Assembly: GCA_035533275.1 (NCBI GenBank)
Contig: DATLUD010000023.1
Span: 1 to 15,917, forward strand
Direction: 5' to 3'
Length of the DNA: 15,917 nt
Source of the DNA: SCRA01 sp035533275
GTDB taxonomy: Bacteria > Vulcanimicrobiota > Vulcanimicrobiia > Vulcanimicrobiales > SCRA01
The notes under the pieces are model-generated. The model saw only the letters and a program-made list of their open reading frames with translations, searched no databases and was not told where the DNA came from. Positions 15,599 through 15,917 of the stretch are shown in pieces; within the stretch, counting starts at the first letter, position 1, and the number at the start of each line of letters is the position of its first letter. The translations under genes were made by a program, and so were the position numbers.

Positions 15599-15808
15599 AA
15601 GCGTTTGCTCATCGGCTATCCGAGCGCGGGGCCTTCCGCCGGCACCGCGGCGTCCACCGTGCGCCTTGACACCGCGGCGCGCGTCGATTGCGGAACGGAT
15701 AGAAAGCGTGCGGGGATGACTCGACCGCGCTCGCTTGCCGCGAGCGGGGCACAAGGCCCTACTACTTGGTCTCCCCGGCGCCCGATGTGAACTGAATAAC
15801 AGGGTGGC

Positions 15809-15917
15809 TCATTCGATCCCCGGAAGTGTGCAAGCGTTATTCTTGCGCTTTCGCATCTCATCTTCGGAAATCGCATGAACGATGACGTAGACCTTTCCCG
15901 GTTCAACCTGACGTACG
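15809..15917 (-). CDS. C-terminal end of an unidentified protein (runs off the window)
   Basis: An open frame enters from the right edge and ends at a TGA at 15809-15811. The 35 visible residues include VYVIVHAISEDEMRKRK, a strand followed by a charged helix. This is faintly like the C-terminus of BrnT-type toxins, but too little is present to assign it. No start is visible. Confidence 0.3.
   Translation of the reverse strand, partial: VRQVEPGKVYVIVHAISEDEMRKRKNNACTLPGIE

Larger units (their letters stand above)
15240..15917. other. Low-GC tail with no recognised gene, probable insertion or junction
   Basis: From about 15240 the GC content drops by eye to the mid-50s percent and the C11 coding pattern stops. 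At 15253 the sequence TGTCTACTAAGACTGTCC resembles the tip of an insertion sequence with TGT...ACA ends. I found no matching opposite tip in the window and no transposase motif. The region holds only weak minus-strand frames, listed separately. A mobile-element fragment, a genomic rearrangement or a mis-assembly are all possible. Confidence 0.5.

Noticed and set aside
1..15917. CRISPR arrays, phage genes or a toxin-antitoxin/defence cluster
   Set aside because: I saw no regularly spaced direct repeats and no integrase, capsid or Cas motifs; the window is mostly housekeeping genes.

Overview
The window reads as GC-rich chromosomal DNA from a free-living bacterium with densely packed housekeeping genes. 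The gene order combines two old linkage groups: rpsF-ssb-rpsR-rplI-(lonC)-dnaB and apt...rel. With high GC, non-AUG starts on ribosomal genes and many ATGA overlaps, this suggests a deep-branching Gram-positive-like or 'terrabacterial' lineage. My best guess is Candidatus Eremiobacterota (WPS-2) or a relative, but that is inference from style and content, not a search result.

Layout. (a) 1-633: little coding signal at the left edge, a tRNA-Thr(CGT) on the minus strand followed by a strong hairpin terminator, then a small minus-strand unknown protein. (b) 706-1272: a plus-strand left-handed beta-helix protein of the gamma-carbonic-anhydrase type with an altered metal site. (c) 7160-1280, minus strand: one long operon with a recognisable sigma70 promoter and a structured leader, reading rpsF, ssb, rpsR, rplI, lonC, dnaB, a VOC-fold protein and a GNAT-like protein. 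The last four genes are joined by 4-11 base overlaps. (d) 7220-9775, plus strand, divergent from rpsF: an 851-residue soluble GAF-GAF-GAF-GGDEF-HD-GYP protein that could both make and break c-di-GMP. (e) 14606-9834, minus strand: apt, a short DUF1537 acid-sugar kinase, a PdxA2-type dehydrogenase, and a bifunctional Rel (p)ppGpp synthetase/hydrolase. (f) 14739 onward, plus strand, divergent from apt: the N-terminal part of a clostripain-like (C11) peptidase that is cut off near 15240.

From about 15240 to the end the base composition falls, no familiar gene continues, and only weak reading frames are visible. A sequence resembling an insertion-sequence tip (starting TGTCTACT) sits at the boundary, so this is either an insertion or an assembly junction.

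Functionally the core is translation and replication (S6, SSB, S18, L9, DnaB) with a quality-control protease (LonC). Beside it is a nucleotide-signalling neighbourhood: Rel for (p)ppGpp, the GGDEF/HD-GYP protein for c-di-GMP, and Apt for purine salvage. No clearly new multi-gene system is visible. The most promising oddities are the acid-sugar kinase/dehydrogenase pair between apt and rel, the truncated C11 peptidase and its junction, the metal-site change in the beta-helix protein, and the structured rpsF leader.
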